64,000 nucleotides of DNA from Actinoplanes sp. L3-i22 (GTDB taxonomy: Bacteria; Actinomycetota; Actinomycetes; Mycobacteriales; Micromonosporaceae): contig NZ_AP024745.1 of assembly GCF_019704555.1 (NCBI RefSeq), forward strand, positions 10,157,501-10,221,500. Direction: 5' to 3'. The notes below the pieces were generated by a model, which saw only the letters and a list, made by a program, of their open reading frames with translations, was not told the DNA's origin and made no database searches. This document shows positions 1-7,689 of this stretch, one piece after another; position 1 is the first letter of the stretch, and the number at the start of each line of letters is the position of its first letter. The position numbers and the translations under genes were made by a program.

Positions 1-420
1 GGCGTCGACCGCGCGGCGCACGAGCCGGCGCAGGACGTCCTGGCTGAACGGGCTCTCCCCCGCCGCGGCCTGCCGGATGCCGTTGAGCAGCTCGGTGGGT
101 GGGGCGTCCTTGAGCAGGAACCCGCAGGCGCCGGACTGCAGCGCCGGGTAGAGGTGGTCGTCGTCGCCGAACGTGGTGAGGATCAGGACCCGGGTGGCCG
201 GGCGCTCGGACATGATCCGGCTGGTGGCGGTGATCCCGTCGACGCCGGGCATCCGGATGTCCATCACGACGACGTCCGGGACCAGCTGCGCGGCCAGGGT
301 GACCGCGGTCCGGCCGTCGCCGGCCTCGCCGACCACCTCCATGCCGGCCTCGGCGTCCAGCAGCATGCGCAGGCCGGCCCGGATCAGTTGCTGGTCGTCG
401 ACCAGGAGCACCCGGATCAC
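1..420 (-). CDS. NarL/LuxR-type response regulator, C-terminus off window
   Basis: The 140 visible residues form a receiver domain: acidic pair Asp8-Asp9, phosphoacceptor Asp54 in VVMDIRMPGVDG, the switch Thr in LILTTF, and the conserved Lys in FLLKD. The linker then runs out of the window, so the LuxR-type HTH is expected by family but not seen. The GTG start overlaps the kinase stop in a GTGA motif, which fixes the start and shows translational coupling to the sensor kinase. Its role would be DNA binding after phosphorylation by that kinase. A plausible target is the perfect inverted repeat at 3116-3137 ahead of its own operon, but nothing in the sequence proves it. Confidence 0.93.
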   Translation of the reverse strand, partial: MIRVLLVDDQQLIRAGLRMLLDAEAGMEVVGEAGDGRTAVTLAAQLVPDVVVMDIRMPGVDGITATSRIMSERPATRVLILTTFGDDDHLYPALQSGACGFLLKDAPPTELLNGIRQAAAGESPFSQDVLRRLVRRAVDA

Positions 421-1667
421 CTGTCCTCCCGGACAACGACAGCATCGGCGGCGACAGCATCGGCGACGGTAGCATCGGCGGCGGCCGGAGCAGTCGCGGG
501 ATCCGCGGCAGTGGACCCGGCGACCGCGGAGGCGGGCAGCACGGTGGCGACCCGCCAGCCCGCACCGTCCGGACCGGCGGTGAGCGACCCGCCGAGCACC
601 GCGACCCGTTCCCGCATCCCGGTCAGCCCGTGCCCGCCACCCGGCGGCGGCGCCCCGGGCGCGGACGCGCGCAGCCCGCCGTCGTCCCGCACCGACCAGC
701 ACAGGTCGGCGTCGTCCATCACGGCCCGCAGCGAGGCGCGGGCCTCCGGGCCGGCGTGCTTGGCCACGTTCGTCAGCGCCTCCTGGGTCAGCCGGAGCAG
801 CGCCAGCCCCCGGACCGCGTCCAGGGTGGTGATCGCCGGGTCGATCTCGGCCTCCACGATCACTCCGGCGCGGCGGGCCGTCTCGACCGCGCCGTCCATC
901 GCGGCCGGCAGCGCCGTGGGGTCGATGGCGGTGAGCGCGGCATCCCCCCGTACGCGATCGGGGTCTCGAAGAACCGCGACCAATCGGCGGAGGTCGGCCA
1001 GCGCGGCGGTCCCGGTGCGGTGCACGTCGTCGAAGACCTCCGCGACCCGCGGATCGGCGTCCGGCATGACGTGCCGCGCGACACCGACCCGCAGCACCAT
1101 CGAGGCGACGTGGTGCGCGACCACGTCGTGGAGCTCGCGGGCGATCGCGCCGCGCTCGTCGGCGCGGGCCGCCCGCTGCTCGGAGACGGCCTGCTGCTCG
1201 GCGCGCTTGCCGAGTTCCTGGGTGGTCCGCACGACCAGGCCGAGCAGGGTCGGGAGTCCGAGATTGATCGCCAGGCCGGCCAGTGAGGGCATGATCTGGC
1301 CGGTCTGCTGCGGCAGGTCGCACACCACGTAGGCGGCCGCGACCAGGCTGATCCCGGCGACCAGGTAGCCGGTCCGGGGCGCCCAGAGGGCCAGCTCGCC
1401 GACCGCCCACGCGGTGCCCACCTGGTTGATCGTCGCGTCGTCGAGCCGGAGCATCGCGACCGCGAACAGCGCGGTCTGGATGATCAGGTTGACCGGCGGG
1501 CGGCGGTGCAGGAACAGGGCGGACGCGAACGCCAACCCCGCCAGCAGCCACTGCAGCGGGGTCGGCGAAGGTCCGGTGTGATTGATGACGAGCAGGTAGC
1601 CGAGTCCGCTGCAGTCGAGCAGCACCATGCGCGTGAGCGTGTCCCGCGCATCGAGGAACTTGGCCAT
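417..1667 (-). CDS. Sensor histidine kinase (HisKA_3/HATPase, NarX-DesK class)
   Basis: 416 aa. Residues 1-150 hold about four to five hydrophobic segments with almost no extracytoplasmic loops, so the signal is probably sensed in or near the membrane. The dimerisation/phosphoacceptor helix follows, with ERGAIARELHDVVAHHV placing the phospho-His at residue 180. The C-terminal ATPase domain has a G box (GGGHGLTGMRERV). The last 35 residues are an Ala-rich tail of no evident function. It starts 5 nt after the stop of the ABA4-like gene and overlaps the response regulator by 4 nt, so kinase, regulator and two upstream membrane proteins form one operon. The ligand is unknown. Confidence 0.93.
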   Translation of the reverse strand: MAKFLDARDTLTRMVLLDCSGLGYLLVINHTGPSPTPLQWLLAGLAFASALFLHRRPPVNLIIQTALFAVAMLRLDDATINQVGTAWAVGELALWAPRTGYLVAGISLVAAAYVVCDLPQQTGQIMPSLAGLAINLGLPTLLGLVVRTTQELGKRAEQQAVSEQRAARADERGAIARELHDVVAHHVASMVLRVGVARHVMPDADPRVAEVFDDVHRTGTAALADLRRLVAVLRDPDRVRGDAALTAIDPTALPAAMDGAVETARRAGVIVEAEIDPAITTLDAVRGLALLRLTQEALTNVAKHAGPEARASLRAVMDDADLCWSVRDDGGLRASAPGAPPPGGGHGLTGMRERVAVLGGSLTAGPDGAGWRVATVLPASAVAGSTAADPATAPAAADATVADAVAADAVVVREDR

Positions 1668-1672
1668 GGCGC

Positions 1673-2125
1673 TCAGCGTAGAGCCCCCAGCTCCGGAGCG
1701 GTCGGCGCCGGCAGCGGCCAGCGGGTGCGGGCGGCGAGGTAGGCGGCCAGGCCGAGCGGCCCGAGCAGGATGGTGAGCACCAGGATCGGGGCGACGACCA
1801 GGTGCGGGATGCCGCGTTCCCGGGCGTCCAGCCAGGCCCAGCGGCCGACGAACAGGTCGAACGCGATCATGTGGGCCCAGCCGGCCGCCGCGCCGTCCGC
1901 GGTGCCGAGCAGGTCCCGGACGCCGCCCAGGGTCGGGTTGGTGACCGCCGGCAGCACCTCGCCGAAGGCCGGGATCACCAACGCCGCGTAGATCAGCACG
2001 ACCGGGAGCGCGATCAGCGGCGAGGCGATGATCCGCCGGGTCCAGGACCAGCCGGGGAGCAGGATCATCAGCGCCCAGAACGGCGCGGCCAGCAGGAAGG
2101 TCAGCTCGAACAGGAACCCGGTCAT
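1673..2125 (-). CDS. ABA4-like (DUF4281) small membrane protein
   Basis: 150 aa with four hydrophobic segments. The pattern FELTFLLAAPFWALMILLPGW near the N-terminus and FDLFVGRWAWLDARERGIPH in the middle is typical of the ABA4-like/DUF4281 family, named for a plant protein needed for neoxanthin synthesis. The bacterial function is not established. ATG overlaps the stop of the upstream 306-aa membrane gene in ATGA, and the histidine kinase starts 5 nt downstream. The fixed position between another membrane protein and a sensor kinase suggests a shared sensory or membrane-stress role; this is inference. Confidence 0.85.
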   Translation of the reverse strand: MTGFLFELTFLLAAPFWALMILLPGWSWTRRIIASPLIALPVVLIYAALVIPAFGEVLPAVTNPTLGGVRDLLGTADGAAAGWAHMIAFDLFVGRWAWLDARERGIPHLVVAPILVLTILLGPLGLAAYLAARTRWPLPAPTAPELGALR

Positions 2126-3042
2126 GCGGTCACCATCTCCGGCTTGCGTGCCCGGTTCAAGACCAGACCGATTCCGGTCAGGGTGGCGACGGCCAGGGCG
2201 GCGAACGCGGCGAGGGTGGTCGCGTCCGGCTGCAGCAGCGGTTGCGCGCGTAGCGCCTGCCAGGTCAGCAGCGGCACGAGTACGGCGTAACCGAGCCCGG
2301 CCACCAGCACCAGCCGCGCCCGGGTCACCGCGTCGAACCGGCCGCCCGCCCACCGGTTCAGCGCGTACGCCAGCAGCGGCAGCGCCTGCAGCGCGTGCAG
2401 TCCGACGAAGTGCCCGATCCGCAGGTCCCCGCCGACCGTGCTCCAGCCGGTGATCGGCAGGCCGGGCCCGCCGTCGGAGACGCCGACGCTGTGCGCGCCG
2501 ATCGTCCCCTCGAGGCTCTTCCGGGACGTCATGGGGAACGCGGCGGCCATCCCGAGCAGGGAGATGAACAGGCCGAGCCGGATCGCGTACGCGGTGGCCC
2601 GGTCCGGGATCCGCTGGATCAGCGCGACGATCGAGATCACCAGCTGGGCCAGGAACAGCACCATGATCGACGCGCCCATGATCGACCAGAGCGTCGCGTT
2701 CAGCGGCGTGGTCTCGTTGTAGTGGCTGGTGGTACCGCGGATCACCTGGGTCACGATGACCGCCATCTCGGCGACCAGCATGGCGACGATGACCGTGGCC
2801 GACCATTCGGCGACCCGGCTGCGCTTGGGCAGCACCGAGAGCAGCCAGGCCAGCGTCCAGCTGTAGACGACGAACGAGACGGCGAACTTGAACGGCTTGA
2901 GCCAGATCGGCACCCCGGTCAGGATGCGCGAGTCGGCGAACAGGCCGACCGCGGTGATCAGGACCAGGGCGACCGAGGCCCAGGTCAGCACGGTGAGCGG
3001 CCGGTGACCGCGGGGCGGCTTCAGGACGTCGACGATTGTCAT
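2122..3042 (-). CDS. Polytopic membrane protein, unknown function
   Basis: 306 aa with about seven to eight hydrophobic helices and short loops. A conserved-looking WLKPFKFAVSFVVYSWTLAWLL segment lies after the first helix, and a loop with MTSRKSLEGTIGAHSVG and SDGGPGLPITGWS lies in the middle. I do not recognise a transporter or enzyme motif. It is the first gene of the operon that continues with the ABA4-like protein, histidine kinase and response regulator. Its ATG at 3042 follows a GC-rich leader, and the inverted repeat at 3116-3137 sits about 75-95 nt upstream, so its expression may be controlled from there. Confidence 0.8.
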   Translation of the reverse strand: MTIVDVLKPPRGHRPLTVLTWASVALVLITAVGLFADSRILTGVPIWLKPFKFAVSFVVYSWTLAWLLSVLPKRSRVAEWSATVIVAMLVAEMAVIVTQVIRGTTSHYNETTPLNATLWSIMGASIMVLFLAQLVISIVALIQRIPDRATAYAIRLGLFISLLGMAAAFPMTSRKSLEGTIGAHSVGVSDGGPGLPITGWSTVGGDLRIGHFVGLHALQALPLLAYALNRWAGGRFDAVTRARLVLVAGLGYAVLVPLLTWQALRAQPLLQPDATTLAAFAALAVATLTGIGLVLNRARKPEMVTA

Positions 3043-3115
3043 ATCGACAGACTCGGTTCCCGGCGGGCCGGAATCGCCCGCCCTGGGGCCGCACCCGCGG
3101 CCGTTCGGCCGGACC

Positions 3116-3137
3116 GTCTCCTACCGGGGTAGGAGAC
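3116..3137. promoter_or_regulatory. Perfect inverted repeat between divergent genes
   Basis: Arms GTCTCCTACC (3116-3125) and GGTAGGAGAC (3128-3137) are perfectly complementary around a 2-nt GG centre. It lies in the 127-nt divergent gap, about 21 nt upstream of a GATACT -10-like hexamer (3158-3163) that sits 6 nt before the GTG of the 3170 gene. That fits a leaderless transcript with the repeat covering the -35 region. The size and symmetry suit a dimeric regulator. The response regulator at 1-420 is the nearest candidate. Confidence 0.6.
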
Positions 3138-3169
3138 GTCACCCGTAAGGACGACGCGATACTGGCGCG

Positions 3170-4558
3170 GTGCACCCCGCATCCCCTGGCGTGACCGACT
3201 TCCCCTCCGACTCCGACGGACGCCGCAGCAGCGCGGCCCTGGGCCGCGCGGTGGTCGCCGACGCGCTGCGCCCGGTCGACCCGGCCGCCGCCGCGGCCGC
3301 CGAGCGCGAGACCGACTGGCGGCGTGGCTACCCGCGGCATTTCCGGGCGCTCGTGGAGGCCGGGCTGAGCGCGGACGGCGCGGCCGGCTACGAGATCGCC
3401 GAGGCCGGCCTGCTCTCGCTGCAGTCCCGGATGCGGTACGTCCGCGACGACGGCGAGTTCACCCTGGCCCAGGCGCTGCTCGCGGAGCCGGAGCGGCCGT
3501 ACGAGTCGATCGAGTTCACCGGCTCGGCCGCGCCGGACCGCGAGCTGGACCTGGTGCCGAGGCTGGACGCCTGGGTCGCCGCCGGGGTGATCGAGGAGTC
3601 CTGCGCGGACGCGGTCCGCGAGGTCGCCGCCAACCCGGACTGGCTGGACCTGAGCGACCTGAAGTTCGCGTTGCTCGGCGCCGGCGCCGAGATGGGCCCG
3701 CTGAAGTGGCTGCTGAGCTGGGGCGCGACCGTCCTGGCGGTGGACCTGCCCCGGCCGGACCTGTGGGAGCGGATCACCGGGGTGGCGAAGGCCTCGGCCG
3801 GGCGGCTGATCGCCCCGGCCGGTAAGGACGGCGCGCTCGGCGCGGACCTGGGCGCCGAGTTCCCGCAGATCGCGAGCTGGCTGCTCGGTTTCGACGGGCA
3901 GCTGGTGCTGGGCAACTACGGGTACGCGCCGGGCAACGCGTACCCCAAGCTGGCGGCCGCGGTCGACGCACTCGCCGTGCACGTCCGGCAGCAGCGGCCG
4001 GACACCGCGCTCGCGGTGCTGGCCACGCCGACCGACGTCTACGCGGTGCCGGCCGGCGCGGTCGAGGAGTCCCGGGCCCGGTTCGCGGCCCGTGGGCTGC
4101 GAGCCCGGGTGACCGCGCCGATCTCCGGCGGGCAGCTGCTGCGACCGAACTATCCGCAGGCGACGGTCCCCGGGATCAACGACAGCCTGGTGCCGCAGCA
4201 GGGCCCGAACTACGCCCTCGCCAAGCGGATCCACCGGTGGCGGGCCACTCTCGGGCGGCGGGACGGCCTGGTCAGCTTCGCGGTGGCGCCGCCGACCCGG
4301 ACCCGGTCGGTGCTGAACAACCGGCTCCTCAAGGCCGCCTACGCCGGGGCGCACCTGTTCGGCGTGGAGGTCTTCGACCCGGCGACGGCCAGCCGGCTGA
4401 TGGCCGTCCTGATGGTCCATCAGCTGCGGAAACCCCGGGTCGCGGACGCGGCGGCGTGGCGGGACGAGACGATCGCGGCGGCGCACGGCGGGCTGTGGCG
4501 GACGGCCTACTTCCCGCGGACCGCGCTGCCGCTGGCCGCGGTGCGAGGTTTCCTGTAA
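3170..4558 (+). CDS. Conserved Rossmann-like protein of unknown function
   Basis: 462 aa, soluble, no signal peptide. Residues around 165-190 read DLKFALLGAGAEMGPLKWLLSWGATVLAVDLPRP, a beta-alpha-beta with a GAGAxMGP glycine turn and acidic end of strand 2, suggesting nucleotide (NAD(P)-like) binding. The C-terminal half has conserved-looking stretches (GINDSLVPQQGPNYALAKR, KPRVADAAAWRDETI) I cannot assign. The GTG start is chosen because a -10-like GATACT lies 6 nt upstream and no Shine-Dalgarno is present, as in leaderless actinobacterial genes. It is divergent from the two-component operon across the 3116 repeat. The substrate is unknown. Confidence 0.7.
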   Translation: MHPASPGVTDFPSDSDGRRSSAALGRAVVADALRPVDPAAAAAAERETDWRRGYPRHFRALVEAGLSADGAAGYEIAEAGLLSLQSRMRYVRDDGEFTLAQALLAEPERPYESIEFTGSAAPDRELDLVPRLDAWVAAGVIEESCADAVREVAANPDWLDLSDLKFALLGAGAEMGPLKWLLSWGATVLAVDLPRPDLWERITGVAKASAGRLIAPAGKDGALGADLGAEFPQIASWLLGFDGQLVLGNYGYAPGNAYPKLAAAVDALAVHVRQQRPDTALAVLATPTDVYAVPAGAVEESRARFAARGLRARVTAPISGGQLLRPNYPQATVPGINDSLVPQQGPNYALAKRIHRWRATLGRRDGLVSFAVAPPTRTRSVLNNRLLKAAYAGAHLFGVEVFDPATASRLMAVLMVHQLRKPRVADAAAWRDETIAAAHGGLWRTAYFPRTALPLAAVRGFL

Positions 4559-4605
4559 CAAACAACGGCACCACGCGCGTAACACGCCGTAGTTAGGCTC
4601 GATGG

Positions 4606-5172
4606 ATGATCACGGCCGGTCTTGTCCTGGCGGCCGGGGCGGGACGTCGGTACGGCATGCCGAAGGCGCTCGTTCCGTACCGTAATCGGCTTTTGGTGCG
4701 GAGCGCGGCCGCGACCCTGAGCGAAGCCGGTTGCGAGCGGACCTTGGTGGTTCTCGGCGCTCGCGCCGACGAGGTCCGGCAAGCGGCGCCGGACCTGCCG
4801 GAAACCGTGCTCAACCCGGACTGGGCGACCGGGATGGGCTCCTCGCTGCGCACCGGGCTGACCACGCTGAGCAGCGACGACTCGCTGACCTCGGTCGTCG
4901 TGCTGCTGGTCGACATGCCCGGCGTGACGGCCGAGGCGGTCCGCCGGATCACCGCGCACGCCGCCCCGGACGCCCTCGTGATGGGCGGCTATCAGGGGCG
5001 GCGCGGGCATCCGGTGCTGCTCGGGCGGGAGCACTGGGCGGGCGTCGCCGCGAGCGCGACGGGCGATCGGGGCGCGCGGGACTATCTGCGCGCGCACGAG
5101 GTGCTGGTGGTCGAGGTCGGTGACGTGGCCGACGACCGGGACCTGGACCACCCGGGGGATCTCGATGCGTGA
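4606..5172 (+). CDS. MobA/MocA-like nucleotidyltransferase
   Basis: 188 aa. The N-terminus GLVLAAGAGRRYGMPKAL is the nucleotide-binding signature LAAGxGxRxGxPK of MobA-like NTP transferases, and LLVDMPGV supplies the metal-binding Asp. The C-terminal RRGHPVLL is typical of the MocA/MobA group. By family it transfers CMP or GMP to molybdopterin-Mo to make the dinucleotide cofactor. It overlaps the XdhC gene by 8 nt, which supports the Mo-hydroxylase cofactor reading. A different ATG four nt upstream (4602) is out of frame. No molybdoenzyme structural gene lies nearby. Confidence 0.88.
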   Translation: MITAGLVLAAGAGRRYGMPKALVPYRNRLLVRSAAATLSEAGCERTLVVLGARADEVRQAAPDLPETVLNPDWATGMGSSLRTGLTTLSSDDSLTSVVVLLVDMPGVTAEAVRRITAHAAPDALVMGGYQGRRGHPVLLGREHWAGVAASATGDRGARDYLRAHEVLVVEVGDVADDRDLDHPGDLDA

Positions 5173-6154
5173 CGTGCTCGGCGACCTGTTGCGCTGGTGG
5201 TCGGCGGGCGAGCCGGCCGGGCTGGCGATCGTGACCGCGACCTGGTCGAGCGCGCCCCGGCAGGTGGGCGCGGCGATGGCGGTCGGGCCGGACGGGGTGG
5301 CGGTGGGCAGCGTGTCCGGCGGGTGCGTGGAGGCCGCCGTCTACGACCTGTGCCTGGAGGTGGCCGAGACCGGCGAGGCGCGGACCGCCAGTTTCGGGGT
5401 GGCCGACGATCTCGCGCTCGGCGTCGGGCTGCCCTGCGGCGGGACGATCGACCTGGCGATCGGCCGGGTCGACCACACCACATTTCCGGATTTGCCGGAT
5501 TTGACCTCGGCGGTCGAGGCCGAGCGGCCGGTCGCCCTGCTGGTGGAGCAAACCGGATATTCCATTCTTAAAACCGATTTTTACGTACGCTCGGAGCCCG
5601 CCGACAACCGCACGGTGATCCCCTTCTTCCCGCCGCCCCGGATGCTGGTCTTCGGCGCCACCGACCACGCCGCCGCGGTCGCCCGGATCGGCGGCTTCCT
5701 CGGCTACCGGGTGACCGTGTGTGACGCCCGGCCGATCTTCGCCACCCCCCGCCGCTTCCCCGGCGCGGACCAGGTGGTGGTCGACTGGCCGCACCGCTAC
5801 CTGGCCGCCGAGGCCGCGGCCGGCCGGATCGACAGCCGCACGGTCCTCTGCGTCCTCACCCACGACCCGAAGTTCGACGTGCCCACCCTGGAGCTGGCGC
5901 TCCGGCTGGACGTCGGCTACGTCGGCGCGATGGGCTCCCGGCGCACCCACCACGACCGGCTGGCCCGGCTGCGCGAGGCCGGCCTGGCCGAGCCGGAGCT
6001 GGCCCGGCTGTGCTCGCCGATCGGGCTGGACCTGGGCGCGCGCAGCCCGGAGGAGACCGCGGTGAGCATCGCCGCGGAGATCATCGCGCTGCGGCACAGC
6101 GGGACCGCCGAACGGCTCTCCACACTCTCCGGGCCGGTCCACAAAAAACTCTGA
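5165..6154 (+). CDS. xdhC: XdhC/CoxI family molybdenum-cofactor insertion factor
   Basis: 329 aa from the ATG at 5165, chosen because it overlaps the upstream stop and gives the family N-terminus MRDVLGDLLRWWSAGEPAGLAIV. The N-terminal XdhC_CoxI domain has SSAPRQVGAAMAV and GSVSGGCVEAAVYD, with the conserved Cys. The C-terminal domain from about residue 150 is a Rossmann fold (RMLVFGATDHAAAVARIGGFLGY) ending in YVGAMGSRRTHHDRL and LDLGARSPEETAVSIAAEI. By family it binds the molybdenum cofactor and delivers it to xanthine dehydrogenase or CO dehydrogenase-type enzymes. The inter-domain linker is locally AT-richer. The client enzyme must be encoded outside this window. Confidence 0.9.
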   Translation: MRDVLGDLLRWWSAGEPAGLAIVTATWSSAPRQVGAAMAVGPDGVAVGSVSGGCVEAAVYDLCLEVAETGEARTASFGVADDLALGVGLPCGGTIDLAIGRVDHTTFPDLPDLTSAVEAERPVALLVEQTGYSILKTDFYVRSEPADNRTVIPFFPPPRMLVFGATDHAAAVARIGGFLGYRVTVCDARPIFATPRRFPGADQVVVDWPHRYLAAEAAAGRIDSRTVLCVLTHDPKFDVPTLELALRLDVGYVGAMGSRRTHHDRLARLREAGLAEPELARLCSPIGLDLGARSPEETAVSIAAEIIALRHSGTAERLSTLSGPVHKKL

Positions 6155-6229
6155 ACCGGCGAGCAACCTTTCCGGGTCGCGGGCGCACTCCCCGGATGTC
6201 CCCCGACACCAATCCCCGAAGGGTTCGAC

Positions 6230-7033
6230 GTGTTCAAGAATCTGCGGAAGCGCTGGCGTGCCGGTCTCGTGGCGATCACCGCGGTCGGGCTGGGTCTCGG
6301 CGCGGTCGTCTACACCCAGGGCGCCTCGGCGGCGACCTGGCCGACCGCCACCGGAACCACCAAGCTGACCGCGACCAAGGCGGTCTCCGGCACCTTCGAC
6401 GGCGCCCTCAAGCGGTTCGTCGGCAGCGGCGCGCTCGGCACCGACTCGCAGGACGAGGACCAGGACCCGCTGTTCGAGCTGGCCGACGGCGCCGTGCTGA
6501 AGAACGTGATCCTCGGTGACCCGGCCGCCGACGGGGTGCATTGCCTCGGCTCCTGCACGCTGACCAACGTCTGGTGGGACAACGTCGGCGAGGACGCGGC
6601 CACCTTCAAGGGCGGCACCTCGGCGGTCTACACGGTGAACGGCGGCGGGGCCAAAGGCGCCGACGACAAGGTGTTCCAGCACAACGGCGGCGGCACGCTG
6701 ACGATCAAGAACTTCGCGGTCGACGACTTCGGCAAGCTGTACCGCTCGTGCGGCAACTGCAAGACCCAGTACAAGCGCAAGGTCGTGATCGACAACGTGA
6801 CCGCGACGTACCCGGGGCTGTCGCTGGTCGGCATCAACTCGAACTACGGCGACACCGCGACGCTGTCCAACATCACGATCGTGAACGACACCAAGAAGAA
6901 GCTGGCCGTCTGCATCACCTTCAAGGGCAACAACACCGGCGCCGAGCCGACCAAGCTGACGACGTTCACCGGCGCGACCGGCGGCGACGGGGTGAACTGC
7001 AAGTTCACCACCGCCAACGTGACCTACAAGTAG
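6230..7033 (+). CDS. Secreted pectate lyase, PL3 family
   Basis: 267 aa. A Sec signal peptide covers about residues 1-34 (basic KNLRKRWR, hydrophobic core, cleavage after QGASA). The mature part is a short right-handed beta-helix of the PL3 type: VLKNVILGDPAADGVHC, NVWWDNVGEDAATFKG and ADDKVFQHNGGG are family landmarks, with acidic Ca-binding residues and Cys pairs. The reaction is Ca-dependent beta-elimination of polygalacturonate. The GTG start is preceded by a GAAGG-like Shine-Dalgarno. The gene ends convergently with the HAD gene, overlapping by 10 nt. The kdgK-eda pair at 10839-12523 could process the resulting keto-deoxy sugars. Confidence 0.93.
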   Translation: MFKNLRKRWRAGLVAITAVGLGLGAVVYTQGASAATWPTATGTTKLTATKAVSGTFDGALKRFVGSGALGTDSQDEDQDPLFELADGAVLKNVILGDPAADGVHCLGSCTLTNVWWDNVGEDAATFKGGTSAVYTVNGGGAKGADDKVFQHNGGGTLTIKNFAVDDFGKLYRSCGNCKTQYKRKVVIDNVTATYPGLSLVGINSNYGDTATLSNITIVNDTKKKLAVCITFKGNNTGAEPTKLTTFTGATGGDGVNCKFTTANVTYK

Positions 7034-7689
7034 TCGGCCAGGTCCCGCAGTGAGCCGATGCGGTGCGGTTCGTCGGCCGGCCCGATCCCCAGCCGGTCCA
7101 GGTGAACCGCCCGCAGCCCGGCGGCGCGAGCCGCCAGCACGTCCAGATCGTGCCTGTCCCCAAGACTGAGGACCTCCCCGGGCCTCAGTCCCCAGCGGGC
7201 GACTGCCCCGCGGAACGCGCCCGGATCGGGCTTGGCCATCCCCAGATCGTCGGGAGTCCACACGGGCCCGAGATCGGCCAGGCCCATCCGGGCGAGTTTT
7301 CCCCGCTGCTGCGTCGCGGCGCCGTTGGTCAGCACGGCGGTCTTCAGACCCTTCGCGGCGACCAGGGCCAGCGCCTCGGCGACGTCGTCGTAGGCGTGGT
7401 AGGCCTTCTCATACTCGACGAGATAACCGGCGAAGATCAGATCAAGAGCTTCTTCGCCGTACGGGAAACCGAGCTCCCGCAATCGTCGGCGGCGCTGTTC
7501 GGCGTAGTCGACCTCGCGCCGCCGCCAGGCGGCCAGATGCTTCTCGGCGACCGCGTGCCAGCGGGCGATCGCCTCGTCGTCGGCGACCATCCCGACCGTC
7601 GGGAGCCAGGCCTTGAGCGCCGTCTCGACCGACGAATCGTGATCCCCGAGCGTGCCGTCCAGATCGAACAAAACTCCTTGTAGCGTCAA
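7024..7689 (-). CDS. HAD-superfamily hydrolase (phosphoglycolate phosphatase-like)
   Basis: 221 aa. Motif I is FDLDGTLGD with nucleophile Asp9 and Asp11. Motif II is AVLTNGA, and motifs III/IV lie in KPDPGAFRGAV and SLGDRHDLDVLAA. A helical cap lies between motifs I and II, as in subfamily IA. A TTG start is inferred because it overlaps the upstream regulator stop in TTGA and places the DxD motif at the usual distance from the N-terminus; no ATG or GTG is available there. It is a small-molecule phosphatase of unknown substrate, the third gene of the cysteine hydrolase-GlxA-HAD operon. Confidence 0.88.
   Translation of the reverse strand: MTLQGVLFDLDGTLGDHDSSVETALKAWLPTVGMVADDEAIARWHAVAEKHLAAWRRREVDYAEQRRRRLRELGFPYGEEALDLIFAGYLVEYEKAYHAYDDVAEALALVAAKGLKTAVLTNGAATQQRGKLARMGLADLGPVWTPDDLGMAKPDPGAFRGAVARWGLRPGEVLSLGDRHDLDVLAARAAGLRAVHLDRLGIGPADEPHRIGSLRDLADYL

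Noticed and set aside
1673..4585. Very long reverse-strand frame of 970 codons
   Set aside because: Only its last 150 codons (from ATG 2125) encode a protein-like sequence; the rest is a GC shadow of the 2122 and 3170 genes.
5120..5164. Upstream start for XdhC at 5120
   Set aside because: It would overlap the nucleotidyltransferase by 53 nt and add MTWPTTGTWTTRGIS, which is not family-like; ATG 5165 fits.
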